A program made the position numbers and the translations under genes. This document shows, piece by piece, positions 10,801 through 20,369 of a DNA stretch of 57,530 nt. Positions within the stretch are counted from its first letter, which is position 1. Each line of letters starts with the position of its first letter. This DNA comes from Bartonella sp. CM31XJBT. GTDB taxonomy: Bacteria; Pseudomonadota; Alphaproteobacteria; Rhizobiales; Rhizobiaceae. Below the pieces are notes generated by a model. It searched no databases, was not told the origin of the DNA, and saw only the letters and a program-made list of their open reading frames with translations. Location of the stretch: the NCBI RefSeq assembly GCF_028618555.1, contig NZ_JAQITD010000014.1, positions 1 through 57,530 on the forward strand. The letters run 5' to 3'.

Positions 10801-11335
10801 TCCTTTTGCTCGTTTTTCAGGTGTTGATACACTTCTTGGTCCAGAAATGCGCTCAACCGGTGAAGTTATGGGACTTGACTATGAATTTTCGCTTGCTTTT
10901 GCTAAAGCCCAACTTGGAGCTGGTGTAAAACTCCCTAAAGAGGGAACTTTGTTCGTTTCTGTAAGAGATGAAGATAAAAAACGCATCTTAAATCCTGTAA
11001 AACGTTTAACTGAGCTTGGCTTTTCTGTTGTCGCCACAAGTGGAACACAAAAATTTCTCACCGAACACCACGTTGAAGCAAAAAAAATTAACAAAGTTCT
11101 AGAGGGACACCCCCATATTGAAGACGCTATTCGTAATCGCAAAATTCAATTGATTTTTAATACAACTAGCACGGCCAGTGCCATCTCAGACTCAAAATCA
11201 TTACGTTATGCAGCCCTCATGCAAAATGTTCCCTATTATACAACAATAGCTGGAGCCGAAGCCGTTGTAGAAGCGATCAAAGCACTCAAAAAAAGGCGCC
11301 TTGAAGTACGTTCACTACAAAGTTATTTCAGTTGA
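7850..11335 (+). CDS. carB: Carbamoyl-phosphate synthase large subunit
   Basis: Makes carbamoyl phosphate from bicarbonate, ammonia (channelled from CarA) and two ATP, feeding pyrimidine and arginine synthesis. The 1161 residues show the expected duplicated ATP-grasp halves. Each half starts with a pre-ATP-grasp motif ([17 protein letters not shown] at the N-terminus and [19 protein letters not shown] near residue 625). A C-terminal MGS-like regulatory domain begins about residue 1020 ([13 protein letters not shown]...VVATSGT). The start ATG follows AGGAAAAAG at good spacing. carA is not adjacent, which is common in this order. The preceding 800 bases contain a repeat and an integrase relic. 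Confidence 0.98.
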   Translation: MPKRTDIKSILIIGAGPIIIGQACEFDYSGTQACKALKEEGYRIILVNSNPATIMTDPDLADATYIEPITPEIVAKIIAHERPDALLPTMGGQTALNTALSLKRMGILDRYHVEMIGANADAIDKAEDRALFRQAMAKIGLETPRSMLANATELKEENRQQHAKTCAELKAKLSGAALDKALEELERNWRHTEADRKQHYIAHATAKAVQALDVVGLPAIIRPSFTLGGTGGGIAYNRSEFYEIIERGLEASPTTEVLIEESVLGWKEYEMEVVRDKNDNCIIVCSIENIDPMGIHTGDSITVAPALTLTDKEYQCMRNASIAVLREIGVETGGSNVQFAVNPENGRLIVIEMNPRVSRSSALASKATGFPIAKVAAKLAVGYTLDELKNDITGGATPASFEPSIDYIVTKIPRFAFEKFPGSSPVLTTAMKSVGEVMAIGRTFQESLQKALRGLETGLTGLDEIVIPEHAEGDEKSSIRSAIAIPSPDRLRYIAQAMRTGLPLNEIHQISKIDPWFLEQIASIIEMEQRIRIHGLPQDADNLRMLKAMGFSDARLASLTGKEPDYIAALRKSLNVKHVFKRIDTCAAEFSSPTAYMYSTYEVPFAGVEHSEAHVSERKKIAILGGGPNRIGQGIEFDYCCCHAAFALRDAGFEAIMINCNPETVSTDYDTSDRLYFESLTTEDVIAILEAEQEKGDLVGVIVQFGGQTPLKLASALEKHNIPILGTSPDAIDLAEDRDRFQKLLFKLNLTQPQNGIAHSIEQARLIAHELGFPLVVRPSYVLGGRAMQIIRDERSLQNYLLESVPELISEDIKVRYPNDTTGQINILLGKNPLLFDTYLTEAIEVDVDCLCDGNETLIVGIMEHIEEAGIHSGDSACSLPVHTLSNKIVTELERQTKALAQALHVRGLMNVQYAIKDDTIYVLEVNPRASRTVPFVAKTIGRPIAKMAARIMAGETLHDALQAYGGLPSLQKKQHIAVKEAVFPFARFSGVDTLLGPEMRSTGEVMGLDYEFSLAFAKAQLGAGVKLPKEGTLFVSVRDEDKKRILNPVKRLTELGFSVVATSGTQKFLTEHHVEAKKINKVLEGHPHIEDAIRNRKIQLIFNTTSTASAISDSKSLRYAALMQNVPYYTTIAGAEAVVEAIKALKKRRLEVRSLQSYFS

Positions 11336-11431
11336 ATTTTTCTACTTAACAAAATGTACACTGTTTTCTTATTTTTTCTTTATATAAAAATTGATTAAGA
11401 CTTGCTTTTTGTTCCAAAAACTTTTATAGAG

Positions 11432-11493
11432 GTTTCATCGAATTTTCGGTTACGTGACTTTCTTTCCTGTGCAATCTGCACTTTCGACGAAAC
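11432..11493 (+). promoter_or_regulatory. Structured leader of the cold-shock gene
   Basis: GTTTCATCGAA (11432-11442) pairs with TTCGACGAAAC (11483-11493) with one mismatch. An inner hairpin is formed by GTGCA (11469-11473) and TGCAC (11477-11481). This nested structure sits about 90-150 bases before the ATG, consistent with the long structured 5' leaders known for cspA-family mRNAs. Temperature control is inferred from the family and not shown by the sequence. Confidence 0.45.
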
Positions 11494-11580
11494 TTCTCCC
11501 ACCTAATTTCGATCTACAACCGTATTGAAGAAATGAAAGCTTCAATACTCAATATAATTATATATTCTAAGGAGTTTCCT

Positions 11581-11790
11581 ATGTCTACAGGAACAGTTAA
11601 GTGGTTTAATACAACAAAAGGTTTCGGATTCATTCAACCTAGTGATGGTAGTGCAGATGTATTTGTACACATTTCTGCTGTCGAGCGTTCTGGTCTAAAC
11701 AGTCTTAATGAAGGGCAAAAAATTTCTTATGATGTTCTTCAAGATCGTCGTTCAGGAAAATTTGCCGCTGGTAACCTTGCTGCCCTTTAA
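11581..11790 (+). CDS. Cold-shock domain protein (CspA family)
   Basis: Small single-stranded nucleic-acid binding protein of 69 residues that acts as an RNA chaperone. It is one cold-shock domain with both RNA-binding motifs, KGFGFI (residues 15-20) and VFVHIS (about 29-34). The start at 11581 is preferred over an in-frame ATG 48 bases upstream because AAGGAG sits just before it and the protein then begins with the family-typical MSTGTVKWFN. It is monocistronic, with a long leader and a strong terminator. Confidence 0.95.
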   Translation: MSTGTVKWFNTTKGFGFIQPSDGSADVFVHISAVERSGLNSLNEGQKISYDVLQDRRSGKFAAGNLAAL

Positions 11791-11818
11791 AGTTTAAATT
11801 CTGCAATATTTTACTTAA

Positions 11819-11852
11819 AAATCTTCGTCTGTAATGACGAAGATTTTTTTTA
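11819..11852 (+). terminator. Intrinsic terminator of the cold-shock gene
   Basis: The stem ATCTTCGTC / GACGAAGAT has a 6-base loop (TGTAAT), followed by a run of T residues. This is a textbook rho-independent terminator about 30 bases after the stop codon. Confidence 0.9.
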
Positions 11853-11920
11853 TTTTGTATAAAGCATCATTTTACCTTGTTAACATAAAAGACTGCTTAT
11901 CTCCTTTGCACAATTTATCA

Positions 11921-11930
11921 CCCCCCCCCC
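11921..11930 (+). repeat. C10 homopolymer tract
   Basis: Ten consecutive C residues occur in otherwise AT-rich intergenic DNA, 182 bases before the aminotransferase start. Such tracts are prone to slipped-strand length change. The distance from the gene makes promoter-strength switching possible but unproven. Confidence 0.8.
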
Positions 11931-12100
11931 TTATACTTCCTCAAAACTTTCATAAAATCTACAAAGAGATTATCTTGTGAAATCTCAAAAAAGAAGAATA
12001 TAAAGCCCGTGTAAGAGTATTTTAGAAGTTTTTTATTGCATACAATATAATCTCTTATAGAATATCCTTAAAGCAATAACCATTTGTTGATATAATATAA

Positions 12101-13315
<1,215 letters not shown>

Positions 13316-13609
13316 AATTTTTAAATATCATCTCTTGTGATTGTTTTTACCGAATGTCAGTATATCCGAGAAAATATCGGAAACTGTGTCATGGTCTAAA
13401 TCTATCGATTCAGCAAAAATATCTATGAATAAACACAAAAATAGAGGCTGTAGATAAAGATCAAAAAAATCTAGCTATCAAATAAATGAATCGGTCTATT
13501 ATCATAAGAGATGAAAAACCTATTCTGCTTTCTCCATTCAATTTATAACTCTAAAAAAGACCGAGCGCTTTTAAACACAATTGCCCTTATAATCAAAGGC
13601 CCTTACAAT

Positions 13610-13870
13610 AAAATCTCTTCTATTTCTCGGCTTCTTCTTCGTCCTAAAATGAAGAAGAAGCCACCTCCCATCGTTGTGTAAGCAATCCAGTTTCCTTTAA
13701 GTTCTATCTAATAACTACTTGATTTACTTCATAGGCTTTATGAACAAGACCTGCCTTAAATATTCACCTCACACTCTAATAAAAAGCACTTCATGTATAA
13801 GGTTTTAAATATTTTATATCACACCCCTAAAAGACAGACTTTTATGGTATAACAGGATAAATCTCTCTTA
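13610..13870 (+). repeat. Dispersed repeat R, copy 2
   Basis: Shares with R copies 1 and 3 the order CTTC..CCTAAA, TTGATTTACTTCATA, ACCTGCCTTAAAT, CACACTCTAA, AAGCACTTCATG, then TTTTATATCACA. It shares its last block most clearly with copy 1 (TTATATCACA followed by CTAAA.GxCAG). Diverged, non-coding. Confidence 0.55.
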
Positions 13871-13984
13871 AACTCCTCATTGAATTTTAGTATTCTTAAA
13901 AAATTGTTGGATATCCACAAGTTTCGAAATTTTTTCCTTATCATCTTCCCATATATTGCAATTTCTAAGGACTCTTTCAAAAAT

Positions 13985-14014
13985 AATAAAAAAAAGCCGG
14001 ACATATTGTCCGGC
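13985..14014 (-). terminator. Intrinsic terminator on the minus strand
   Basis: GCCGGAC / GTCCGGC form a perfect 7-bp GC-rich stem around a 5-base loop. Read on the minus strand, the stem is followed by a run of T residues. It would end a transcript coming leftward from the trxB-lysR side, giving a roughly 460-base untranslated 3' region, or it would end a separate small transcript. Confidence 0.75.
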
Positions 14015-14307
14015 AAATTTGGAAAATCTTCAGAGATAAAATCAATCTGATAGATCTTCGTAAGGGAACACTCAAGAAAACGCACTGGGAGGCAACATAA
14101 TCAAGAGATAGCATTCTATGTCATTTTATAAGAAAAAGCACAATAAAGACTTAAGCGTATCTGCTATGCAATAAACACATAGCTTTAAATTTGTCTCCAT
14201 TATGTAGCACTCTCTTTAATTAAATATAAAAATGTAAGCTACACCATCACACGATTGTCCATTATATAATAGCTCTCACGTTTGCTAGCATTTGTAAAAA
14301 AACATTT

Positions 14308-14460
14308 ATCCCTTTTTTCAAAAATATTTACCCGCGCAGACTCCCTCCACTTTTAATGTGCAACGAATAATTTTAATTGATTCAATATGAGCAAATTTGA
14401 AACGAAAGAATATTACGGGAGTCTCAAGTTTCAAAACAGCTAATTGTTCCTTATAAATTA
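14308..14460 (+). repeat. Dispersed repeat S, copy 1
   Basis: Core AATAATTTTAATTGAT, then TCAATATGAGC, then TTTGAAACGAAAGAA and ATTACGG. It aligns with copies near 46.81-46.96 kb (plus), 57.31-57.39 kb (plus) and 45.37-45.41 kb (minus). The copy ends about 10 bases from the LysR stop codon. Confidence 0.65.
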
Positions 14461-14471
14461 AGACATTAATA

Positions 14472-15377
14472 TTAAAAAGACCACTGACGAGCTTTTAAAA
14501 AAATATAATCTCGAAAAGCATTTAACCTTGCCAAATTCTTTAAATTATAAGGATAACAAAAAAAAGTATCAAAAGAAGGAATATCAACCATATCAGGAAA
14601 AAGACGCACCAAATGCTCATCATTATTGACGATATAATCAGGAAGCACAGCAATCCCAAGATCACGCATAAGCGCATTCTTTATTGAGATGATATTGTTG
14701 ATTTGTAGAACTGAAACGCGCAATGATCCATCACTTCTACCAGCCTTTTCCAACCAATTTAAACCAGACAAATAAGGTGGAACAGGTTCACCGAACGAAA
14801 TAATACGATGCTCATCGAGATCAGATAATTTTTCCGGCTTTCCATAATTTGCAATATACTTTTCCGAAGCATAAACATGCATATGAATTGTAAAGAGTTT
14901 TCTTTGTATAAGATCAGGTTGTTTGGGTTGATGTAAGCGAACAGCACAATCCGCATGACACATTGTCAAATCAAGCTCTTCATCGGAAAGCAAAAGCTGA
15001 ACCTGCATATCAGGATAAAGACTAAGAAATTCTGGCATACGCTCTGCAATCCACCCTGCCCCCATTCCAAAGGTCGAGGTCACACGCAAGTGCCCCGTTG
15101 GTTTTGCATAGCTTTCACTTAATTGCAAACGCACACTTTCAAGCTTCATCAAAACATCATGAGCTGTACGATAAAGAGTTTCTCCCTGTTCTGTAAGAAT
15201 CAAACCACGCGCATGACGTTGAAATAAGGATACCCCAACCTCTTGTTCTAAAGCCGAAACCTGTCGTGAAACGGCTGATTGAGATAAATGAAGTTTTTGA
15301 GCAGCATGCGTAAAAGATCCCGCTTCTGCTGCAGCGTGAAAAACTCTTAACTTATCCCAATCCAACGGTGGCGCCAC
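14472..15377 (-). CDS. LysR-family regulator, LsrB/VtlR-like
   Basis: DNA-binding transcription regulator of 301 residues. The N-terminal winged helix (residues about 6-65) contains AAEAGSFTHAAQKLHLSQSAVSRQ. A periplasmic-binding-like effector domain follows from about residue 90. The N-terminus DWDKLRVFHAAAEAGSFTHAA and the position just downstream of trxB match LsrB of Sinorhizobium and VtlR of Brucella, which affect envelope, oxidative stress and small-RNA genes in those hosts. Cysteines occur in the effector domain (LTMCHADC), as in LsrB. The start is GTG at 15377. It follows trxB on the same strand 42 bases away, so it is probably co-transcribed. Confidence 0.85.
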   Translation of the reverse strand: MAPPLDWDKLRVFHAAAEAGSFTHAAQKLHLSQSAVSRQVSALEQEVGVSLFQRHARGLILTEQGETLYRTAHDVLMKLESVRLQLSESYAKPTGHLRVTSTFGMGAGWIAERMPEFLSLYPDMQVQLLLSDEELDLTMCHADCAVRLHQPKQPDLIQRKLFTIHMHVYASEKYIANYGKPEKLSDLDEHRIISFGEPVPPYLSGLNWLEKAGRSDGSLRVSVLQINNIISIKNALMRDLGIAVLPDYIVNNDEHLVRLFPDMVDIPSFDTFFCYPYNLKNLARLNAFRDYIFLKARQWSF

Positions 15378-15419
15378 AATTAATTCTACCTCTATATTCT
15401 CTATTTTCTCAATGAGTTA

Positions 15420-16376
15420 CTAACGCTTAGATATATCCAAAAACCGTTCTGCTTCCAACGCTGCCATACATCCTCTTCCCGCAGCTGTTACAGCTTGGCG
15501 GAATGTTTCATCTGTCACATCCCCAGCAGCAAAAACACCAGCAATGCTTGTTGCTGTTGAGTCCGGTGCTGTCCATAAATAGCCGCCTCGTTTTTGTTTC
15601 AGCTGTCCTTCAAACAGAGAAACAGCAGGATTATGCCCAATGGCAATAAATATGCCCTCTGCATTCACTTTCATCTCATGACCTGTCTTAACATTTTTCA
15701 GACGTGCCCCTGTTACAACAGCGCCCATTGAATCTTGAGCTGGCAGCCCCACAATTTCTTCGACCACATGATCCCAAAAAACACGCACATTATTACAAGC
15801 CAGCAACCTATCTTGCAAAATTTTTTCTGCCCGAAACTGCCCCCGCCTGTGAACCACGCTTACACTCTTAGCCAAATGCGATAAATAAAGTGCTTCTTCA
15901 ACAGCCGTATTTCCTCCTCCCACGACAATAACGTCCTTATCACGATAAAAAAAGCCATCACATGTAGCACAAGCGGAAACACCTCCGCCCATAAAGGTCT
16001 GTTCACTTTCTAAACCAAGCCAGCGTGCTTGAGCTCCTGTTGCAATAATCAGTGCATCACAAGAATATTGTGTTCCTGAATCCCCATATAAGACAAAAGG
16101 ATACTTCAACAAATCAGCCTTTATAATTGTATCATAGACAATTTTTGTCCCCATATTCTCAGCTTGTTTTGCCATTTGTTCCATCAACCATGGTCCTTGA
16201 ATGGGATCTGCAAAACCTGGATAATTCTCAACATCAGTTGTAATTGTTAATTGTCCACCCTGCTGCAAGCCCGTCACCAAAACCGGCTTAAGCATTGCTC
16301 TTGCTGCATAGATCGCCGCTGTATAACCAGCTGGACCTGAGCCAATAATCAGCAGACGAATATGCGATTGCACCAT
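15420..16376 (-). CDS. trxB: Thioredoxin reductase
   Basis: Cytoplasmic FAD enzyme that passes electrons from NADPH to thioredoxin. FAD site GSGPAGYTA is near residue 12. The redox-active disulfide CATC is at 136-139, followed by the NADPH site GGGNTAVEEA. A C-terminal FAD motif GVFAAGDVTD is also present. The 318 residues are normal for bacterial low-molecular-weight TrxB. The ATG follows GGGGATTTA. First gene of a likely trxB-lysR operon. Confidence 0.97.
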   Translation of the reverse strand: MVQSHIRLLIIGSGPAGYTAAIYAARAMLKPVLVTGLQQGGQLTITTDVENYPGFADPIQGPWLMEQMAKQAENMGTKIVYDTIIKADLLKYPFVLYGDSGTQYSCDALIIATGAQARWLGLESEQTFMGGGVSACATCDGFFYRDKDVIVVGGGNTAVEEALYLSHLAKSVSVVHRRGQFRAEKILQDRLLACNNVRVFWDHVVEEIVGLPAQDSMGAVVTGARLKNVKTGHEMKVNAEGIFIAIGHNPAVSLFEGQLKQKRGGYLWTAPDSTATSIAGVFAAGDVTDETFRQAVTAAGRGCMAALEAERFLDISKR

Positions 16377-16630
16377 TAAATCCCCTTCACTTTAATTATA
16401 AATTAATTATTCTATAAATGATAACGGAATGCAGCCTTTTAAAAAAATATTTTTCAAGAGCCCTAATTATGTTATGTATACTTCTTTTCAAGTTTTATGA
16501 AAAGGTCTGATTACTAATTCATCAAGGCACGCTAATGTTAAGAATTAATCCTTATCCTATAAAGAGAAAAATGTAACTTCTTATGAGCACAAAACCATAA
16601 TAAAAAGAGATACAAAGATAGGGAACGATC

Positions 16631-18082
16631 ATTTTTCAATTTATTATCAATGTCTGTGCACGTTTTGCCTTAATCATGGGAGGAGCAATGCTTTTGCCAA
16701 TTTTTGTGGATTTGCACGACAACAATCGTAATTGGATAAGCTTTCTCTATTCTTGTGCCATAACCACCATGTTAGCAACGCTGATTCTTTTAGCAACTAA
16801 GGGAGCTACTTGTCGCTTTTCAGCACGGCTTGGCTTTATGCTCACTGTTTGTCTTTGGCTTACAGGAAGCATCGTAGGTGCCTTACCTCTTTATCTTTCT
16901 CCTCTTCCCATCTCTCTAGCAGGAGCCATTTTTGAATCTGTTTCTGGAATTACAACAACAGGCTCCACAGTCCTTTCTGATCTTGATAATTTATCGCGAA
17001 GTATTTTATTATGGCGTTCTCTTATATGCTGGATTGGGGGCATTGGTTTTATCGGTTTAGCCCTCTTAATTTTGCCTTCACTGCGTGTGGGTGGCGTGCG
17101 ACTTTTTCATATGGAATCATCTGATAAATCTGAAAAAATATTGCCTCGCATCAACCAAATTGCTAACGGAATTATCATCGCTTATGTTGGGTTAACATTG
17201 GCTTGTATGCTTTCTTATTTTGCTGCAGGCATGAATTTATTTGATGCCATTAACCATGCAATGAGTACAGTAGCAACAGCTGGTTTTTCAACGCATGATG
17301 CTTCTTTTGGCTATTTTTCTGATAAACCAGCCATCTTAATTATTTCAACAATCTTCATGTTGCTTTCTGCTTTACCCTTCGTACTTTATGTTAAATTAGT
17401 CCTTCCTGGACACTCCAAACGCTTCCTTGACCCACAAGTGATTGTTTTTCTCCATATCGTTCTCCTTTTCAGCTTTGCTTTAGCGGCATGGCTACGGTTT
17501 TATGATCATCGCGCGTTCCACTTGATTTTCCTTGATGTCATTTTTCACCTTTCATCCATTATTAGTACCACAGGTTATAGCGCTGAAGATTATCAACTTT
17601 GGGGACCGTTTGCGCTTGGAATTTTCTTCATTGTTTCTTTTACAGGCGGATGTGCTGGTTCTACTTCTGGTGGCATGAAAATCAATCGCCTCATTATTCT
17701 TTGGCGTATTACACAAACAAATATAGAAAAACTTCTTTCTCCTAATGTCGTTGTAAAAGCGCGCTACGATCACTCAAATATATCAAATGATGTTGCTCAA
17801 GCCGTTTTGTTTTTTGTCTGTCTTTATATGTTTTGCCTTGTTATCGGCACTGCACTTTTGCTTACAACCGGTCTCGACTTTACCTCTGCCTTTACGGGGG
17901 TCTTAACCGCACTTTCAAATGTTGGTCCAGGCTTTGGAGATATTATTGGCCCCACTGGTAATTTCTCTACAATCAACGACCATGCTTTATGGATTTTAAG
18001 TTTTCTAATGTTAGCTGGACGCCTTGAAATCATAACAATATTCGTCCTTTTTATTCCCGCTTTCTGGCGTGAACAATTCTAA
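16631..18082 (+). CDS. trkH: TrkH-type potassium uptake membrane protein
   Basis: Ion-conducting subunit of the Trk K+ uptake system, which normally works with cytoplasmic TrkA. The protein is strongly hydrophobic, with the four pore segments of the TrkH/KtrB fold; selectivity-type motifs include TTTGSTVL, TVATAGFST, ISTTGYSA and LSNVGPGFG. The first ATG (16676) would remove half of the first membrane helix and give 468 residues. The frame stays open back to 16622 without ATG, GTG or TTG. AGGGA at 16620-16624 sits 6 bases before an ATT at 16631, which would give 483 residues, the usual TrkH length. I list that start tentatively; 16676 is the alternative. Confidence 0.8.
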   Translation: MFQFIINVCARFALIMGGAMLLPIFVDLHDNNRNWISFLYSCAITTMLATLILLATKGATCRFSARLGFMLTVCLWLTGSIVGALPLYLSPLPISLAGAIFESVSGITTTGSTVLSDLDNLSRSILLWRSLICWIGGIGFIGLALLILPSLRVGGVRLFHMESSDKSEKILPRINQIANGIIIAYVGLTLACMLSYFAAGMNLFDAINHAMSTVATAGFSTHDASFGYFSDKPAILIISTIFMLLSALPFVLYVKLVLPGHSKRFLDPQVIVFLHIVLLFSFALAAWLRFYDHRAFHLIFLDVIFHLSSIISTTGYSAEDYQLWGPFALGIFFIVSFTGGCAGSTSGGMKINRLIILWRITQTNIEKLLSPNVVVKARYDHSNISNDVAQAVLFFVCLYMFCLVIGTALLLTTGLDFTSAFTGVLTALSNVGPGFGDIIGPTGNFSTINDHALWILSFLMLAGRLEIITIFVLFIPAFWREQF

Positions 18083-19293
18083 TGCAGAGAGTATTTTATT
18101 CTACCATGATAAAAATTTACAAGATAAAAAGGTGTGAACAGTATGCATCATAATATTCACCCCTTACTCAATCCACTGAAGATTTTCTAAAATTTCCATA
18201 CAAATCATCATATCAATGATATAAAAATAATTCAACAAAAACAATCAAATACCAATATTTTCAAAGCCATAACATATAAAACTTCACTTTATTGATCTTC
18301 TTTATCAAATAAAGTGGACGCATAGAACATTCTTTTTTACGAATAATCTCTCATGCAAAAAATATGAATATTTGCTGATAAAAGTGTTTTTTCTCTTTAA
18401 TAGAGTTACCTCCTTATAGAAAAAAATGCTATTATATTACGAGCTCACAAGCTTATAAAAAAACATCTCACAGTACTCATCACCCCCATTCCACGACAGC
18501 CTTCATGAAAGATATAAAATGGGCACCATCATTTTTACTTAAATAATAATAAGGTGCAAGTCGGTACTACAAAATAAGATATAAATTAGTACCACCATAT
18601 TATTTTTTTTCTGTTAATGTCGTAACAGCCTGCATTTCAGACAATTTATAAGAAATCTCTTTACACCTTGTCTTCAATAGTTTTTATCCACCACATGCCT
18701 TCTTCCGATTGTGATGTGCTAGAGGATAGCTCTCCTTGATTTAATATCAACAGATTTGACATAAGAAAATCTTACGCTACTCAAAGCTCTTATTCAAATT
18801 TAAAAGGTAAATTATCTATAAAAATCATATATATATATTAATCTTAAATCCATCTTATCATGAATTTATTGAAAATATGTACGACTATTTTATCCATGGA
18901 GATAGCATCATTATCTTTTTAAGACAAGAAAACGTTTTTTTGCTATCTATTTAAGTCTTACAAAACGAACAATATCAGTACGACACCGTATAAGATAGTG
19001 CATAAATCCCCAGACTTGAGTTAAAGCATTATTTTCTTATTCTAAAACATCAATGAATAAAAGTAGCTTTCCTCTCTCCTAGTATGCTTTATCATAAACT
19101 ACATATCGCTCTCAAGCGTATACATTTTTAATCTTTTATCCAAAATTTTGAGAACTTCTTATAGCGTTCTACTAAAGACAATATAAATTTTGTAAAATAA
19201 CAGTTATATCATTGAGCTGTTTTCTTGATGACTATGAGAAACCTTTAAGGAAAATACTTTTTATCATCCCTCAAGAAGATTTTTGATATCATA
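18083..19293. other. 1.2-kb gene-poor gap
   Basis: No intact gene was found between trkH and the minus-strand mannosyltransferase gene. It contains a short decayed minus-strand coding fragment (18600-18762) and a perfect inverted repeat GGTACTA/TAGTACC (18563-18593). The rest is AT-rich spacer without recognisable tRNA or other RNA. Confidence 0.5.
18600..18762 (-). pseudogene. Possible decayed coding fragment, unknown family
   Basis: On the minus strand an ATG at 18762 opens a 33-codon frame with protein-like composition (MSNLLILNQGELSSS...). It stops at 18661. The next frame reads CKEISYKLSEMQAV then TTLTEKK to a stop at 18600. Together they look like the C-terminus of one protein broken by a frameshift. 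The family is not recognised, and chance cannot be excluded at this length. Confidence 0.25.
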
Positions 19294-20352
19294 TCAAAGT
19301 GTTTTTTCCGCAAACAGTTCTTTGTAAACACTTTCAATCTTGCTTGCCTCTTTTTCCAAAGGAAAGTGAGTACGAACATGGGTTAAAGCTTTCTTTCCGG
19401 CTGCCAATGTTTTTTCCACATCAGAAAAATAAGGTTCAATTGCTGCGGTTAAAGCCGAACCATCTCCTGCTTTTACAACTGTTCCTGTCGCTTCTACAAC
19501 CAATTCTTTATAAGCTCCTGCATCACTCGTTACAACCGCAACCTGTGATGCCATTGCTTCTAATGGCGTTAAACCGAAACCTTCTGTACGAGAAGGTGCA
19601 ACATAAAGTGTTAAACGACGATACCACAAAGGGATGTCCAGAATCTCACCAAGAAAAATAATGCGATCATCCAGACCAGCTTTAGCAATCTTTTGGCGTA
19701 ACTCTTTTTCAAAATGATAATATTGCTCTGTCGTACGACCAGCGATAAGTGCTGTCCATTCGGGGTAATCAGGCAATAATGCTATCATGGCATCAACAAA
19801 TAAATCTGTTCCCTTTGAGTAGCGCAGACGCCCAAAACATCCTACCGCATATTTTCCTGGAAATCCTGTCGAAGAAAAGCAATCATCAAAAGTCTGTGGT
19901 GGAGTAAAACGCCTCACATCCACCCCATGCATAATAACCTTATGAGGCACTTCTAGATAAGCGCCCGTACGTGTACTGGTAGCTATAACCCTATCCATAC
20001 AGCGAATCAACCATTTGGTAAAAGGCTTATGATGACGTTGTGAAGCCGAAGTAAAGATGAGTTTAAGCTTCATTCGCAAAACATCGCGTAAAAAGATCCC
20101 ACAAAGCATCTCAATATTGCGTCGTGCATGCCAAATACGAAATGGCTTCCCTTTCGGACTTTTCCAAAGTCCGAAAAGGTCCCTAAAGGCAAGAGCCGGT
20201 AAAGTTTGTGGTAAACCAAACCCCAAAGTGGATATACGCATACCCTGTTCGCGTTGCATTGGAATAAGCTGAATAATCGTAGATGTTACTCCCGACAAAC
20301 GCCTTTTAAAGTGAGGCGCAATAACCTCAGTTTCGTCCAAAGATACACGCAT
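19294..20352 (-). CDS. lpcC: LPS core mannosyltransferase, LpcC-like (GT4)
   Basis: Cytoplasmic-face glycosyltransferase of family GT4, 352 residues. The C-terminal nucleotide-sugar domain shows VGCFGRLRYSKGTDLFVDA, IFLGEI and the EGFGLTPLEAMASQ segment with the E(x7)E signature. It closely resembles rhizobial LpcC, which adds mannose to Kdo in the lipopolysaccharide inner core, and in rhizobia and Brucella lpcC is likewise found next to greA. The start follows the greA stop by 17 bases, so the two genes are probably co-transcribed. Confidence 0.85.
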   Translation of the reverse strand: MRVSLDETEVIAPHFKRRLSGVTSTIIQLIPMQREQGMRISTLGFGLPQTLPALAFRDLFGLWKSPKGKPFRIWHARRNIEMLCGIFLRDVLRMKLKLIFTSASQRHHKPFTKWLIRCMDRVIATSTRTGAYLEVPHKVIMHGVDVRRFTPPQTFDDCFSSTGFPGKYAVGCFGRLRYSKGTDLFVDAMIALLPDYPEWTALIAGRTTEQYYHFEKELRQKIAKAGLDDRIIFLGEILDIPLWYRRLTLYVAPSRTEGFGLTPLEAMASQVAVVTSDAGAYKELVVEATGTVVKAGDGSALTAAIEPYFSDVEKTLAAGKKALTHVRTHFPLEKEASKIESVYKELFAEKTL

Positions 20353-20369
20353 AATAATCCATATGTTAT

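Larger units (their letters stand above)
13316..14471. other. Long non-coding gap with R and S repeats
   Basis: About 1.15 kb lies between the convergent aminotransferase and LysR genes. It contains R copy 2, a strong minus-strand terminator hairpin and S copy 1. A 56-codon open frame from 13511 on the plus strand has no convincing ribosome site and a composition like the surrounding spacer, so it is not called. Otherwise nothing gene-like is visible. Confidence 0.6.

Noticed and set aside
13511..13680. Open frame of 56 codons starting MKNLFCFLHSIYNS on the plus strand
   Set aside because: The ribosome site is directly abutting the ATG, composition is spacer-like, and it runs into the R repeat, which has no conserved frame in the other copies.
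13819..14085. Minus-strand 88-codon frame overlapping R copy 2 and the terminator hairpin
   Set aside because: It reads through the GC-rich terminator stem, has no ribosome site and no recognisable family; best explained by AT-rich spacer.
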